A stretch of DNA of 64,000 nt from Pseudomonas sp. Teo4 (lineage in GTDB: Bacteria; Pseudomonadota; Gammaproteobacteria; Pseudomonadales; Pseudomonadaceae): the NCBI RefSeq assembly GCF_034387475.1, contig NZ_JAXCIL010000002.1:1178001-1242000 (forward strand). The letters run 5' to 3'. The notes under the pieces are model-generated. The model was not told the DNA's origin. It was given only the letters and a program-made list of their open reading frames with translations, and ran no database searches. Positions 15,851 through 24,418 of this stretch are shown here, one piece after another. Numbering within the stretch: the stretch's first letter is position 1; each line of letters starts with the position of its first letter. The position numbers and the translations under genes are program-made.

Positions 15851-17140
15851 ATGACCTCCGTGCCGAGCAGTATCGAGCAGCCCTCACGGCCGCTGACCCG
15901 CAGTGACTACAAGACCCTCTCACTGTCCGCCCTTGGCGGAGCGCTGGAGTTCTACGACTTCATTATTTTCGTGTTCTTCGCCACGGTGGTCGGCAAGTTG
16001 TTCTTCCCGGCCGACATGCCCGAGTGGCTACGCCTGATGCAAACGTTCGGCATCTTCGCCGCCGGCTATCTGGCACGGCCGCTGGGCGGGATCGTCATGG
16101 CCCACTTCGGCGACCTGCTGGGCCGCAAGAAGATGTTCACTCTGAGCATTTTCATGATGGCGCTGCCGACGCTGGTCATGGGCCTGCTGCCAACCTATGC
16201 ACAAATTGGCATGTGGGCACCGATTCTGTTGCTGTTGATGCGCGTGATCCAGGGCGCGGCCATCGGTGGTGAGGTTCCGGGAGCCTGGGTGTTCGTCTCC
16301 GAGCACGTTCCGGCGCGCAATACCGGTTATGCCTGCGGCACCCTGACCGCAGGGCTGACTGCCGGCATCTTGCTGGGTTCGCTGGTGGCGACACTGATCA
16401 ACAGCGTGTACAGCGCCGAGGAAGTGGCCGATTACGCCTGGCGTATCCCGTTCCTGCTTGGCGGCGTGTTTGGCCTGTTCTCGGTCTATCTGCGCCGCTG
16501 GCTGCACGAAACCCCAGTGTTCGCCGAGATGCAGGAGCGCAAGGCATTGGCCGAAGAGCTGCCATTGCGGGCAGTGCTGCGCGATCACCGTGGCCCGATC
16601 ATTCTGTCGATGCTGCTGACCTGGATGCTGTCGGCGGGCATCGTCGTGGTGATCCTGATGACCCCGGCGCTGCTGCAGAGCATCTACCACATCAGCCCGA
16701 CTGACTCGCTCAAGGCCAACAGCCTGGCGATCGTGCTGCTCAGCCTGGGCTGCATCGGTGCTGGTAGCCTGGCTGACCGTTTCGGTGCTGGCCGGGTGTT
16801 CGTGATTGGTAGCCTGTTGCTGCTGGCCACGTCCTGGACCTTCTACCACAGCCTGCCAACCCGGCCTGATCTGCTGTTCCCGCTGTATGCCATCACCGGC
16901 CTGTGCGTGGGCGTCATCGGCGCCGTGCCTTATGTGATGGTCAAAGCCTTCCCACCGGTGGTGCGTTTCAGTGGTCTGTCTTTCTCCTACAACGTGGCCT
17001 ACGCGATCTTCGGTGGTTTGACGCCGATGGTGGTGACCGCGCTGCTGAAGGTCAGCCCGATGGCACCTGCCTACTATGTGGCTGGTTTGTGTGCCGTTGG
17101 TCTGATCGTGGGCCTCTATCTGTTCGCCAACAAGCGCTGA
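15851..17140 (+). CDS. MFS metabolite:H+ symporter (MHS family)
   Basis: 429-residue major facilitator protein of the metabolite:proton symporter (ProP/KgtP/ShiA-like) group, in the inner membrane with about 12 helices. Family marks are LGGALEFYDFIIFVFFATVVGKLFFP at the first helix, YLARPLGGIVMAHFGDLLGRKKMF in the first cytoplasmic loop, and RVIQGAAIGGEVPGAWVFVSEH. The segment RRWLHETPVF is typical of the centre loop. A weak AGAGAAG site precedes the ATG. Substrate, probably an organic acid or betaine-type solute, cannot be told from sequence. No neighbouring catabolic genes help. Confidence 0.9.
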   Translation: MTSVPSSIEQPSRPLTRSDYKTLSLSALGGALEFYDFIIFVFFATVVGKLFFPADMPEWLRLMQTFGIFAAGYLARPLGGIVMAHFGDLLGRKKMFTLSIFMMALPTLVMGLLPTYAQIGMWAPILLLLMRVIQGAAIGGEVPGAWVFVSEHVPARNTGYACGTLTAGLTAGILLGSLVATLINSVYSAEEVADYAWRIPFLLGGVFGLFSVYLRRWLHETPVFAEMQERKALAEELPLRAVLRDHRGPIILSMLLTWMLSAGIVVVILMTPALLQSIYHISPTDSLKANSLAIVLLSLGCIGAGSLADRFGAGRVFVIGSLLLLATSWTFYHSLPTRPDLLFPLYAITGLCVGVIGAVPYVMVKAFPPVVRFSGLSFSYNVAYAIFGGLTPMVVTALLKVSPMAPAYYVAGLCAVGLIVGLYLFANKR

Positions 17141-17161
17141 TGGATTGGCGCCAAGGCTCTC

Positions 17162-17241
17162 TTCGCAGGTAAGCCCGCTCCCACAGGAGCATGCGCAACC
17201 CCTGTGGGAGCGGCGGTGCGGCGATCCGATTTACCCGCGAA
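17162..17241. repeat. Degenerate REP pair with split right arm
   Basis: The left arm (17162-17186) is a standard TTCGCAGGTAAGCCCGCTCCCACAG element. The right arm starts as CTGTGGGAGCGG (17202-17213) and resumes as TTACCCGCGAA (17231-17241), with 17 bp of unrelated sequence between. It lies between the MFS gene and pstS. Confidence 0.75.
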
Positions 17242-17318
17242 GGGGGCAGACCTTGCTTCCGCCCTCTGCAACATCCTGCAAAGGCCATCCCGGCAACCGG
17301 TGATGGCCTTTCATCCAA

Positions 17319-17363
17319 TTGTCATATTGAAGTCATATCGTGTTCATGCGGCCTGCAGATACT
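17319..17363 (+). promoter_or_regulatory. Pho box and -10 of pstS
   Basis: Three PhoB-type heptamers at exact 11-bp steps: TTGTCAT (17319), AAGTCAT (17330) and TGTTCAT (17341). The last ends 10 nt before GATACT (17358-17363), a fair -10. This is the arrangement of PhoB-activated promoters in which the Pho box replaces the -35 element. Confidence 0.85.
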
Positions 17364-17411
17364 TGGGCCCGATCCATCCAACACCCCCAATATTCCTGCT
17401 AGGAGCAAGGC

Positions 17412-18410
17412 ATGAAACTGAAGCGTTTGATGGCGGCCCTCACCTTTGCCGCCGCTGGCGTTGCAACCGCCAATGCGGTAGCCGCTGTCGACCCTGCAAT
17501 CCCGACCTACACCAAGACCACCGGTGTTTCGGGCAACCTCTCCAGCGTCGGCTCCGATACCCTCGCGAACCTGATGACTCTGTGGGCCGAGGCCTACAAG
17601 AAGGAATATCCGAACGTAAACATCCAGATCCAGGCTGCCGGCTCCTCCACCGCGCCACCCGCGCTGACCGAAGGCACCGCCAACCTCGGCCCGATGAGCC
17701 GCAAGATGAAGGACGTCGAGCTGCAGGCCTTCGAGCAGAAGTATGGCTACAAGCCGACCGCCATCCCGGTCGCCGTTGACGCCCTGGCTGTGTTCGTACA
17801 CAAGGACAACCCGATCAAAGGCCTGACCATGGCCCAGGTCGATGCGATCTTCTCCTCCACCCGCCTGTGCGGTGGCAAATCCGACGTCAAAACCTGGGGC
17901 GACCTGGGCGTGACCGGCGACCTGGCCAACAAGCCGGTTCAGCTGTTCGGCCGTAACTCGGTATCCGGCACCTACGGCTACTTCAAGGAAGAAGCCCTGT
18001 GCAAAGGCGACTTCAAGCCTAACGTCAACGAACAGCCTGGCTCGGCTTCGGTCGTGCAGTCGATCAGCTCCTCGCTGAACGGCATTGGCTACTCGGGCAT
18101 CGGCTACAAGACCGCTAGCGTCAAGACCGTAGCCCTGGCCAAGAAAGAAGGTGGCGAGTTCGTCGAAGACAACGAAGCCAACGCCCTGAACGGCACCTAC
18201 CCGCTGTCGCGCTTCCTGTACGTCTACGTCAACAAAGCCCCGAACAAGCCTCTGGCCCCGCTGGAAGCCGAGTTCGTCAAGCTGGTCCTGTCGCAAGCTG
18301 GCCAGCAGGTCGTGGTGAAGGATGGCTACATCCCGCTGCCGGCCAAAGTGGTCGACAAGACCCTGGCTGACCTGGGCCTGTCCCACGCAGGTAACGTCGC
18401 AAAGAAGTAA
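17412..18410 (+). CDS. pstS: Phosphate ABC transporter periplasmic binding protein
   Basis: Periplasmic phosphate-binding protein of 332 residues that delivers Pi to PstCAB. Signal peptide about residues 1-25 ([20 protein letters not shown]). Phosphate ligand regions are visible: [33 protein letters not shown], and [16 protein letters not shown]. The gene has its own Pho box, an AGGAG ribosome site and a terminator right behind it, so it is probably transcribed strongly and separately from pstC. It belongs to the Pseudomonas-type PstS group rather than the E. coli type. Expression is expected to rise under Pi starvation. Confidence 0.95.
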   Translation: MKLKRLMAALTFAAAGVATANAVAAVDPAIPTYTKTTGVSGNLSSVGSDTLANLMTLWAEAYKKEYPNVNIQIQAAGSSTAPPALTEGTANLGPMSRKMKDVELQAFEQKYGYKPTAIPVAVDALAVFVHKDNPIKGLTMAQVDAIFSSTRLCGGKSDVKTWGDLGVTGDLANKPVQLFGRNSVSGTYGYFKEEALCKGDFKPNVNEQPGSASVVQSISSSLNGIGYSGIGYKTASVKTVALAKKEGGEFVEDNEANALNGTYPLSRFLYVYVNKAPNKPLAPLEAEFVKLVLSQAGQQVVVKDGYIPLPAKVVDKTLADLGLSHAGNVAKK

Positions 18411-18424
18411 GTAACTGAGGAAGG

Positions 18425-18448
18425 GGCCGGCGCGGATGCCGGCCTTTT
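18425..18448 (+). terminator. Terminator after pstS
   Basis: GGCCGGC/GCCGGCC stem (18425-18431 with 18438-18444), six-base loop, then TTTT. It ends the pstS transcript before the separate pstC promoter. Confidence 0.85.
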
Positions 18449-18508
18449 CCACGAATTCCCAGTCCGAAGCCAGGTTTCCTGAGCGGCGGGCTTTTGTGCG
18501 TCAACGCA

Positions 18509-18542
18509 CTGTCATGTTTTTGTCATACGGGACCGCTAGGGT
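18509..18542 (+). promoter_or_regulatory. Pho box and -10 of pstC
   Basis: CTGTCAT (18509-18515) and TTGTCAT (18520-18526) at 11-bp spacing form a near-consensus Pho box. Ten nucleotides later TAGGGT (18537-18542) can act as -10. The predicted transcription start then falls at or next to the pstC ATG at 18549. Confidence 0.85.
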
Positions 18543-18548
18543 GTGCGC

Positions 18549-20837
18549 ATGAATGATCTGGCCAACTCCACAATGACCCAAAATTCCCCTCCCGTGCGGA
18601 TTGACTTCAATACGCCGGAGCTGCAACGCAAGCGCCGCATGCGCGCCCTCAAGGATCGCCTGACCCGCTGGTATGTACTGGTGGGCGGGCTTGCCGTATT
18701 GGCAGCCATTACCCTGATCTTCTTCTACCTGGCCTATGTGGTGCTGCCGCTGTTCCAGGGCGCTGAACTGACCAGCAAGAAGGCGCTGGAGCCGACCTGG
18801 CTGCAACAGGATGCCGGCAAGCCACTGATGATTGCGCTTGAAGAGCAGAACCTGGTGGGGATGCGGATTTCCGACAAGGGCCAGGCGCTGTTCTTCGACA
18901 CCAAGACCGGTGCCGAAGTGAAGCGCGTCGACCTGCCGTTGCCAGCTGGTACCCAGGTCAGCTCGATCAGCACCGACCAGCCAGGTAGCCCTCTGGTGGT
19001 ACTGGGCCTGTCCAACGGCCAGGCGCTGGTGTTCCACCACACCTACAAGATCACCTACCCGGACAACAAGAAGACCATCACCCCTGGCATCGACTTCCCG
19101 TACGGCCAGACGCCGTTCGTGCTCGATGACGAGGGTCGTCCGCTTGAACACGTGAGTGTCAACCTCAATGGTGAAACCCTGGTGCTGGCCGGCTCCACCG
19201 GTTCGCACCTACAGGTAGTCGAGCTGACCAGCACCGAGAACATGATGACCGGCGAGGTCACCACCGAGCAGAACCGCATCGAACTGCCGCAGATGACCGA
19301 AGTGGTGAAGAACATCTTCATCGACCCACGTCAGCAGTGGCTGTACGTGATCAATGGTCGCGCCACCGCCGATGTCTTCAGCCTGCGTGAAAAGAGCCTT
19401 AATGGCCGTTACAAGCTGTCCGAAAGCGCTGACACCGAGATCACCGCCACCGCGCAACTGGTGGGCGGTATCTCGCTGATCATCGGTGACTCCAAGGGTG
19501 GCCTGGCCCAGTGGTTCATGGCCCGTGATCCGGATGGCGAGTCGCGCTTCAAGCTGATTCGCAGCTTCCAGATGGACAAGGCGCCTATCGTGCAGATCGA
19601 TGCCGAGGAGCGCCGCAAGGGCTTCGTCGCCCTGGACGCAGCTGGCAAGCTGGGCGTGTTCCACAGCACCGCACACCGCACGCTGCTGGTCGAGCCTGCG
19701 GCTGAAGGTGCGGGTATCCTGGCCCTGTCGCCGCGTGCCAACCGCATCATCATCGAGGAAGGCGGCAAGCTGCTGCCGCTGAGTCTGAAGAACCCGCACC
19801 CGGAGATTTCCTTCAGCGCGCTGTGGGGCAAGGTCTGGTACGAGAACTATGACGAGCCGAAGTACGTTTGGCAGTCCACCGCCTCGAACACTGACTTCGA
19901 ACCCAAGCTGAGCCTGTCGCCACTGACCTTCGGTACCCTGAAGGCCGCGTTCTACGCGATGATCCTGGCTGCACCGCTGGCTATCGCCGCGGCCATCTAC
20001 ACCGCCTACTTCATGGCCCCGGGCATGCGCCGCAAGGTCAAGCCGGTGATCGAACTGATGGAAGCGATGCCGACGGTGATTCTGGGCTTCTTCGCCGGCC
20101 TGTTCCTGGCGCCGTACCTGGAAGGCCACCTGCCTGGTGTGTTCAGCCTGTTCGTGATCATGCCGGTCGGCATTCTGCTCGCGGGCTTTGGCTGGAGCCG
20201 CCTGCCTGAGTCGATTCGCCTGCGCATTCCAGATGGCTGGGAAGCGGCAATCCTGATCCCGGTGATTCTGGTGATCGGTTGGTTCGCCCTGTACATGAGC
20301 CCGTTCATGGAGACCTGGTTCTTCGGTGGCGACATGCGCCTGTGGATCACCAACGATCTGGGCATCACCTACGACCAGCGCAACGCTCTGGTAGTCGGTA
20401 TCGCCATGGGCTTCGCGGTCATCCCGAACATCTACTCCATTGCCGAAGACGCCGTGTTCAGCGTGCCGCGCAGCCTGACCCTGGGCTCCCTGGCCCTGGG
20501 CGCGACGCCGTGGCAGACCCTGACCCGCGTGGTCATCCTCACCGCCAGCCCGGGTATCTTCTCGGCGCTGATGATCGGCATGGGCCGTGCGGTGGGCGAG
20601 ACCATGATCGTGCTCATGGCTACCGGCAACACCCCGGTGATGGAGCTGAACCTGTTCGAAGGCATGCGCACCCTGGCCGCCAACGTGGCGGTGGAGATGC
20701 CTGAATCGGAAGTCGGCGGCAGCCACTATCGTGTGCTGTTCCTCGCTGCCCTCGTGCTGCTGATGTTCACCTTCATCATGAACACCTTGGCCGAGCTGAT
20801 TCGCCAGCGTCTGCGCAAGAAATACTCGTCGCTTTGA
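18549..20837 (+). CDS. pstC: Phosphate ABC transporter permease PstC, large form
   Basis: Inner-membrane permease of the Pst importer, 762 residues against about 320 in E. coli. One helix (about residues 38-62) is followed by a roughly 400-residue periplasmic domain with repeated beta-like strands (GQALVFHHTY, LVLAGSTGSHLQVVEL, GLAQWFMARD), possibly propeller-like. The ABC permease domain begins near residue 462 (LKAAFYAMILAAPLAIAAAIYTAYF) and contains the EAA-type loop SVPRSLTLGSLALGATPWQT. Start ATG 18549 has no Shine-Dalgarno and coincides with the predicted transcript start; ATG 18579 is an alternative. pstA follows after 17 bp. Confidence 0.93.
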   Translation: MNDLANSTMTQNSPPVRIDFNTPELQRKRRMRALKDRLTRWYVLVGGLAVLAAITLIFFYLAYVVLPLFQGAELTSKKALEPTWLQQDAGKPLMIALEEQNLVGMRISDKGQALFFDTKTGAEVKRVDLPLPAGTQVSSISTDQPGSPLVVLGLSNGQALVFHHTYKITYPDNKKTITPGIDFPYGQTPFVLDDEGRPLEHVSVNLNGETLVLAGSTGSHLQVVELTSTENMMTGEVTTEQNRIELPQMTEVVKNIFIDPRQQWLYVINGRATADVFSLREKSLNGRYKLSESADTEITATAQLVGGISLIIGDSKGGLAQWFMARDPDGESRFKLIRSFQMDKAPIVQIDAEERRKGFVALDAAGKLGVFHSTAHRTLLVEPAAEGAGILALSPRANRIIIEEGGKLLPLSLKNPHPEISFSALWGKVWYENYDEPKYVWQSTASNTDFEPKLSLSPLTFGTLKAAFYAMILAAPLAIAAAIYTAYFMAPGMRRKVKPVIELMEAMPTVILGFFAGLFLAPYLEGHLPGVFSLFVIMPVGILLAGFGWSRLPESIRLRIPDGWEAAILIPVILVIGWFALYMSPFMETWFFGGDMRLWITNDLGITYDQRNALVVGIAMGFAVIPNIYSIAEDAVFSVPRSLTLGSLALGATPWQTLTRVVILTASPGIFSALMIGMGRAVGETMIVLMATGNTPVMELNLFEGMRTLAANVAVEMPESEVGGSHYRVLFLAALVLLMFTFIMNTLAELIRQRLRKKYSSL

Positions 20838-20854
20838 TAGAAAGGTAGAGATCC

Positions 20855-22525
20855 GTGAAAAAGGATTCCCTCAAAGGCTGGTTCAAGAGCGGCGCCCCAG
20901 GCGTCTGGATCAGCGGTGGCGCGGTCGCCATGGCGGTGATCATGACCGTCGGCCTGCTGGCTGTGATCGCCGTGCGTGGCCTGGGCCACTTCTGGCCGGC
21001 GGACCTGATCCAGGCCACCTACAAGGTGCCGGGCCAGGCCGACCATGTCGTCATCGGTGAAGTGGTACAGAAAGAAGAAGTGCCGCGTGCACGCCTCAAG
21101 GGTGCCGGCTTGCCGGTACCGGACGAGGGCCCGGAGTTCATGACCCGCGAGCTGATCAAGGTCGGTAACCGCGACCTCAATGGCAGTGACTTCACCTGGG
21201 TGGTCGGCGACTGGCTGGTGGATGAGCAGAAGCCAGCTGACTTGATCGCCCTGGAGCGCCGTGAGTGGGGCAACTTCTATGGCTACCTGGTCAGCGTCAA
21301 GCAAGAGGGCAAGGTAGTCGCCGAAGGCCCTGCGGCCTGGAACGAGCTGCAGGCCCGCCTCAAGCGTGCCAACCAGTTCAACAGCGAACTGCAGAGCCTC
21401 GAGAAGAAAGACATCGGTGCCATCAACCACGGCCTCGAGCGTCTGCGCCTGCATGCCCGCAAGCTGGAGCTGGACGGCAAGCTGGACGCAGCAGCCCAGG
21501 CGGACATGGACGCCGAGCGTGCCGAGCTGAACAGCCGCTACAAGGCGATCGAAGACCGCCTGACCGGCCTGCACCAGGCCTTCGCCCGCGACAGTATCGT
21601 GGCGCGTGACGGCAACGGTCGCGAAGTCGAGATCAACCTGAGCAAAGTGGTACATGCCATCCAGCCGAACGCCATGTCCGGCATGACCAAGATGGGCACC
21701 TACTTTGCCAAGGTCTGGGAGTTCCTCAGCGACGACCCGCGTGAAGCCAACACCGAGGGCGGTATCTTCCCGGCCATCTTCGGTACCGTGATGATGACCC
21801 TGATCATGGCTGTGATCGTCACCCCGTTCGGTGTGCTGGCTGCGGTCTACCTGCGCGAGTATGCCAAGCAGGGCCCGGTGACCCGGCTGATCCGTATCGC
21901 GGTGAACAACCTGGCGGGTGTTCCGGCCATCGTTTACGGCGTGTTCGGCCTGGGCTTCTTCGTCTACGTGCTGGGTGGCTCGATCGACCGCCTGTTCTTC
22001 CCCGAATCACTGCCAGCACCGACGCTGGGTACACCGGGCCTGCTCTGGGCTTCGCTGACCCTGGCACTGCTGGCCGTGCCAGTGGTGATCGTGGCCACCG
22101 AAGAAGGCTTGGCGCGTATCCCGCGTACCGTGCGTGAAGGCTCCCTGGCCCTGGGCGCGACCAAGGCCGAGACCCTGTGGAAGATCGTGCTGCCGATGGC
22201 CAGCCCGGCCATGATGACCGGCATGATCCTCGCGGTGGCCCGCGCCGCCGGTGAAGTGGCACCGCTGATGCTGGTAGGTGTGGTGAAGCTGGCGCCATCG
22301 CTGCCGGTGGATGGCAACTACCCGTACCTGCACCTGGACCAGAAGATCATGCACCTGGGCTTCCACATCTACGACGTAGGCTTCCAGAGCCCCAACGTCG
22401 AGGCCGCGCGGCCGCTGGTTTACGCCACCGCGCTGTTGCTGGTGATGGTGATCGCCACCCTCAACCTCTCGGCGGTGTGGATTCGTAACCACCTGCGCGA
22501 GAAGTACAAGGCCCTCGACAGCTGA
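20855..22525 (+). CDS. pstA: Phosphate ABC transporter permease PstA, large form
   Basis: Second Pst permease, 556 residues (E. coli about 296). It starts with GTG at 20855 behind AAGGTAGAGA. After the first helix (about residues 20-42) comes a periplasmic region of about 260 residues. Within it, residues about 160-245 are rich in charged heptads (ELQARLKRANQFNSELQSLEKK, ERLRLHARKLELDGKL) and look like a coiled coil. The permease core starts near residue 305 and holds the EAA loop RIPRTVREGSLALGATKAET. It works with PstC and PstB and probably contacts PstS. Confidence 0.93.
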   Translation: MKKDSLKGWFKSGAPGVWISGGAVAMAVIMTVGLLAVIAVRGLGHFWPADLIQATYKVPGQADHVVIGEVVQKEEVPRARLKGAGLPVPDEGPEFMTRELIKVGNRDLNGSDFTWVVGDWLVDEQKPADLIALERREWGNFYGYLVSVKQEGKVVAEGPAAWNELQARLKRANQFNSELQSLEKKDIGAINHGLERLRLHARKLELDGKLDAAAQADMDAERAELNSRYKAIEDRLTGLHQAFARDSIVARDGNGREVEINLSKVVHAIQPNAMSGMTKMGTYFAKVWEFLSDDPREANTEGGIFPAIFGTVMMTLIMAVIVTPFGVLAAVYLREYAKQGPVTRLIRIAVNNLAGVPAIVYGVFGLGFFVYVLGGSIDRLFFPESLPAPTLGTPGLLWASLTLALLAVPVVIVATEEGLARIPRTVREGSLALGATKAETLWKIVLPMASPAMMTGMILAVARAAGEVAPLMLVGVVKLAPSLPVDGNYPYLHLDQKIMHLGFHIYDVGFQSPNVEAARPLVYATALLLVMVIATLNLSAVWIRNHLREKYKALDS

Positions 22526-22541
22526 ACCTGATTGCAAGCGC

Positions 22542-22562
22542 GCCGCCCGCCAACCGGGCGGC
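22542..22562 (+). other. Hairpin between pstA and pstB
   Basis: GCCGCCCG/CGGGCGGC stem (22542-22549 with 22555-22562) with a 5-base loop, followed by CCTTTG. It lacks a T-run, so it is more likely a processing or stability element that lets pstB be expressed differently than a full terminator. Confidence 0.55.
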
Positions 22563-22597
22563 CCTTTGAAACGAATTGATAGCGTATGGAGTCAACC

Positions 22598-23431
22598 ATG
22601 CAGCAAGAATCCCATACCCACGGCATCGACATGTCTGCCCTGGGCCGCGACAAGCAGAGCCTGCGCCTGGCCGAAGAGACCGTCGCCATTGAAGTACCGG
22701 GCCTGTCCCTGTTCTATGGCGACAAGCAGGCGTTGTTCGACGTCAGCATGAACATCCCCAAACAGCGCGTGACCGCCTTCATCGGCCCGTCCGGCTGCGG
22801 CAAGTCGACCCTGTTGCGTACCTTCAACCGCATGAACGACCTGGTCGATGGTTGCCGTGTGGAAGGCGCCATCAACCTGTACGGCAACAACATCTACCGC
22901 AAGGGCGAAGACGTGGCCGAGCTGCGTCGCCGCGTGGGTATGGTGTTCCAGAAGCCCAACCCGTTCCCCAAGACCATCTATGAAAACGTGGTCTACGGCC
23001 TGCGTATTCAGGGCATCAACAAAAAGCGCGTGCTCGACGAGGCTGTCGAGTGGGCACTCAAAGGTGCGGCGCTTTGGGATGAGGTGAAGGACCGTCTGCA
23101 CGACTCGGCCCTGGGCCTGTCCGGCGGTCAGCAGCAGCGTCTGGTGATTGCCCGCACCATCGCGGTAGAGCCTGAAGTACTGCTGCTCGACGAGCCATGC
23201 TCGGCACTGGACCCGATCTCGACCCTGAAGGTCGAAGAGCTGATCTACGAACTGAAATCCAAGTACACCATCGTCATCGTGACCCACAACATGCAACAGG
23301 CGGCGCGTGTTTCGGACTACACCGCGTTCATGTACATGGGCAAACTGGTCGAATTCGGTGATACCGACACCCTGTTCACCAACCCGGCGAAGAAGCAGAC
23401 CGAAGACTACATCACCGGTCGCTACGGCTAG
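22598..23431 (+). CDS. pstB: Phosphate ABC transporter ATPase
   Basis: ATPase of the Pst importer, 277 residues. Walker [11 protein letters not shown]-loop [21 protein letters not shown] signature LSGGQQQR, Walker [13 protein letters not shown] and the switch histidine in IVTHNMQQA are all present. I chose ATG 22598 (MQQESHTHG) because GGAG sits 6 nt before it; ATG 22586 is in frame but poorly placed. A hairpin lies between pstA and pstB. The protein is also thought to relay phosphate status to PhoR together with PhoU. Confidence 0.96.
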   Translation: MQQESHTHGIDMSALGRDKQSLRLAEETVAIEVPGLSLFYGDKQALFDVSMNIPKQRVTAFIGPSGCGKSTLLRTFNRMNDLVDGCRVEGAINLYGNNIYRKGEDVAELRRRVGMVFQKPNPFPKTIYENVVYGLRIQGINKKRVLDEAVEWALKGAALWDEVKDRLHDSALGLSGGQQQRLVIARTIAVEPEVLLLDEPCSALDPISTLKVEELIYELKSKYTIVIVTHNMQQAARVSDYTAFMYMGKLVEFGDTDTLFTNPAKKQTEDYITGRYG

Positions 23432-23494
23432 TAACCGAAGCCAGGGAACGACACGAACTACTTGAAGCTTGCAGCTTCTTCGCGGAGCGAGACG

Positions 23495-24253
23495 ATGATC
23501 AACAAAGAAAGCCTTACGCATCACATTTCCCAGCAGTTCAACGCCGAGCTCGAAGAGGTGCGCAGCCACCTGCTGGCCATGGGCGGCCTGGTCGAGAAGC
23601 AGGTCAACGACGCCGTCACCGCGCTGATCGAGGCCGACTCGGGCCTGGCCCAGCAAGTGCGCGAAGTGGACGAGCAGATCAACCAGATGGAGCGCAACAT
23701 CGACGAGGAATGCGTGCGCATCCTCGCTCGCCGTCAGCCTGCCGCGTCCGACCTGCGCCTGATCATCAGCATCTCCAAGTCGGTGATCGACCTGGAGCGC
23801 ATCGGTGACGAGTCGACCAAGATCGCCCGCCGTGCCATCCAGCTGTGCGAGGAAGGCGAGTCGCCGCGCGGTTATGTCGAAGTGCGCCACATCGGCGACC
23901 AGGTGCGCAACATGGTGCGTGACGCCCTGGACGCCTTCGCCCGCTTCGATGCCGACCTGGCGCTGTCGGTGGCCCAGTACGACAAGACCATCGACCGCGA
24001 GTACAAGACCGCGCTGCGCGAGCTGGTGACCTACATGATGGAAGACCCGCGTTCGATCTCGCGGGTACTGAGCGTGATCTGGGCCCTGCGTTCGCTGGAG
24101 CGTATCGGCGACCACGCACGCAACATCTCGGAACTGGTGATCTACCTGGTGCGCGGCACCGACGTACGTCACCTGGGCCTCAAGCGTATGAAAGAGGAAG
24201 TCCAGGGAACCGCCGATATCGCTAATGTTCCGGCTGAACCGGACGATAAATAA
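23495..24253 (+). CDS. phoU: Phosphate signalling regulator PhoU
   Basis: 252-residue PhoU, built of two three-helix PhoU domains. Family metal-binding motifs appear as EQINQMERNIDEECVRILARRQPAASDLR in the first half and SVIWALRSLERIGDHARNISELVIYLV in the second. PhoU keeps PhoR inactive when phosphate is plentiful and limits Pst activity. Start MINKESLTHH at 23495 follows GGAG. It is the last pst gene and ends in a strong terminator. The missing Pho box directly before it fits co-transcription with pstB. Confidence 0.96.
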   Translation: MINKESLTHHISQQFNAELEEVRSHLLAMGGLVEKQVNDAVTALIEADSGLAQQVREVDEQINQMERNIDEECVRILARRQPAASDLRLIISISKSVIDLERIGDESTKIARRAIQLCEEGESPRGYVEVRHIGDQVRNMVRDALDAFARFDADLALSVAQYDKTIDREYKTALRELVTYMMEDPRSISRVLSVIWALRSLERIGDHARNISELVIYLVRGTDVRHLGLKRMKEEVQGTADIANVPAEPDDK

Positions 24254-24271
24254 GATTGCTCCCGAGCATCA

Positions 24272-24300
24272 ACGCCCGGCCTGTGCCGGGCGTTTTCGTT
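24272..24300 (+). terminator. Terminator of the pst-phoU operon
   Basis: ACGCCCGGC/GCCGGGCGT stem with a 4-base loop followed by TTTCGTTT, 18 nt after the phoU stop. Confidence 0.92.
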
Positions 24301-24418
24301 TGCGGTCGAGCAGCCAGCAGGCACCCGCGAATGATGTGAAGAAGTCCCGGCGTGACCCAGGTATTGGCAAATGGCCACCCATCAGCGGTAGGCTAGTCGG
24401 GGTTCAAGAGGAGTATCG

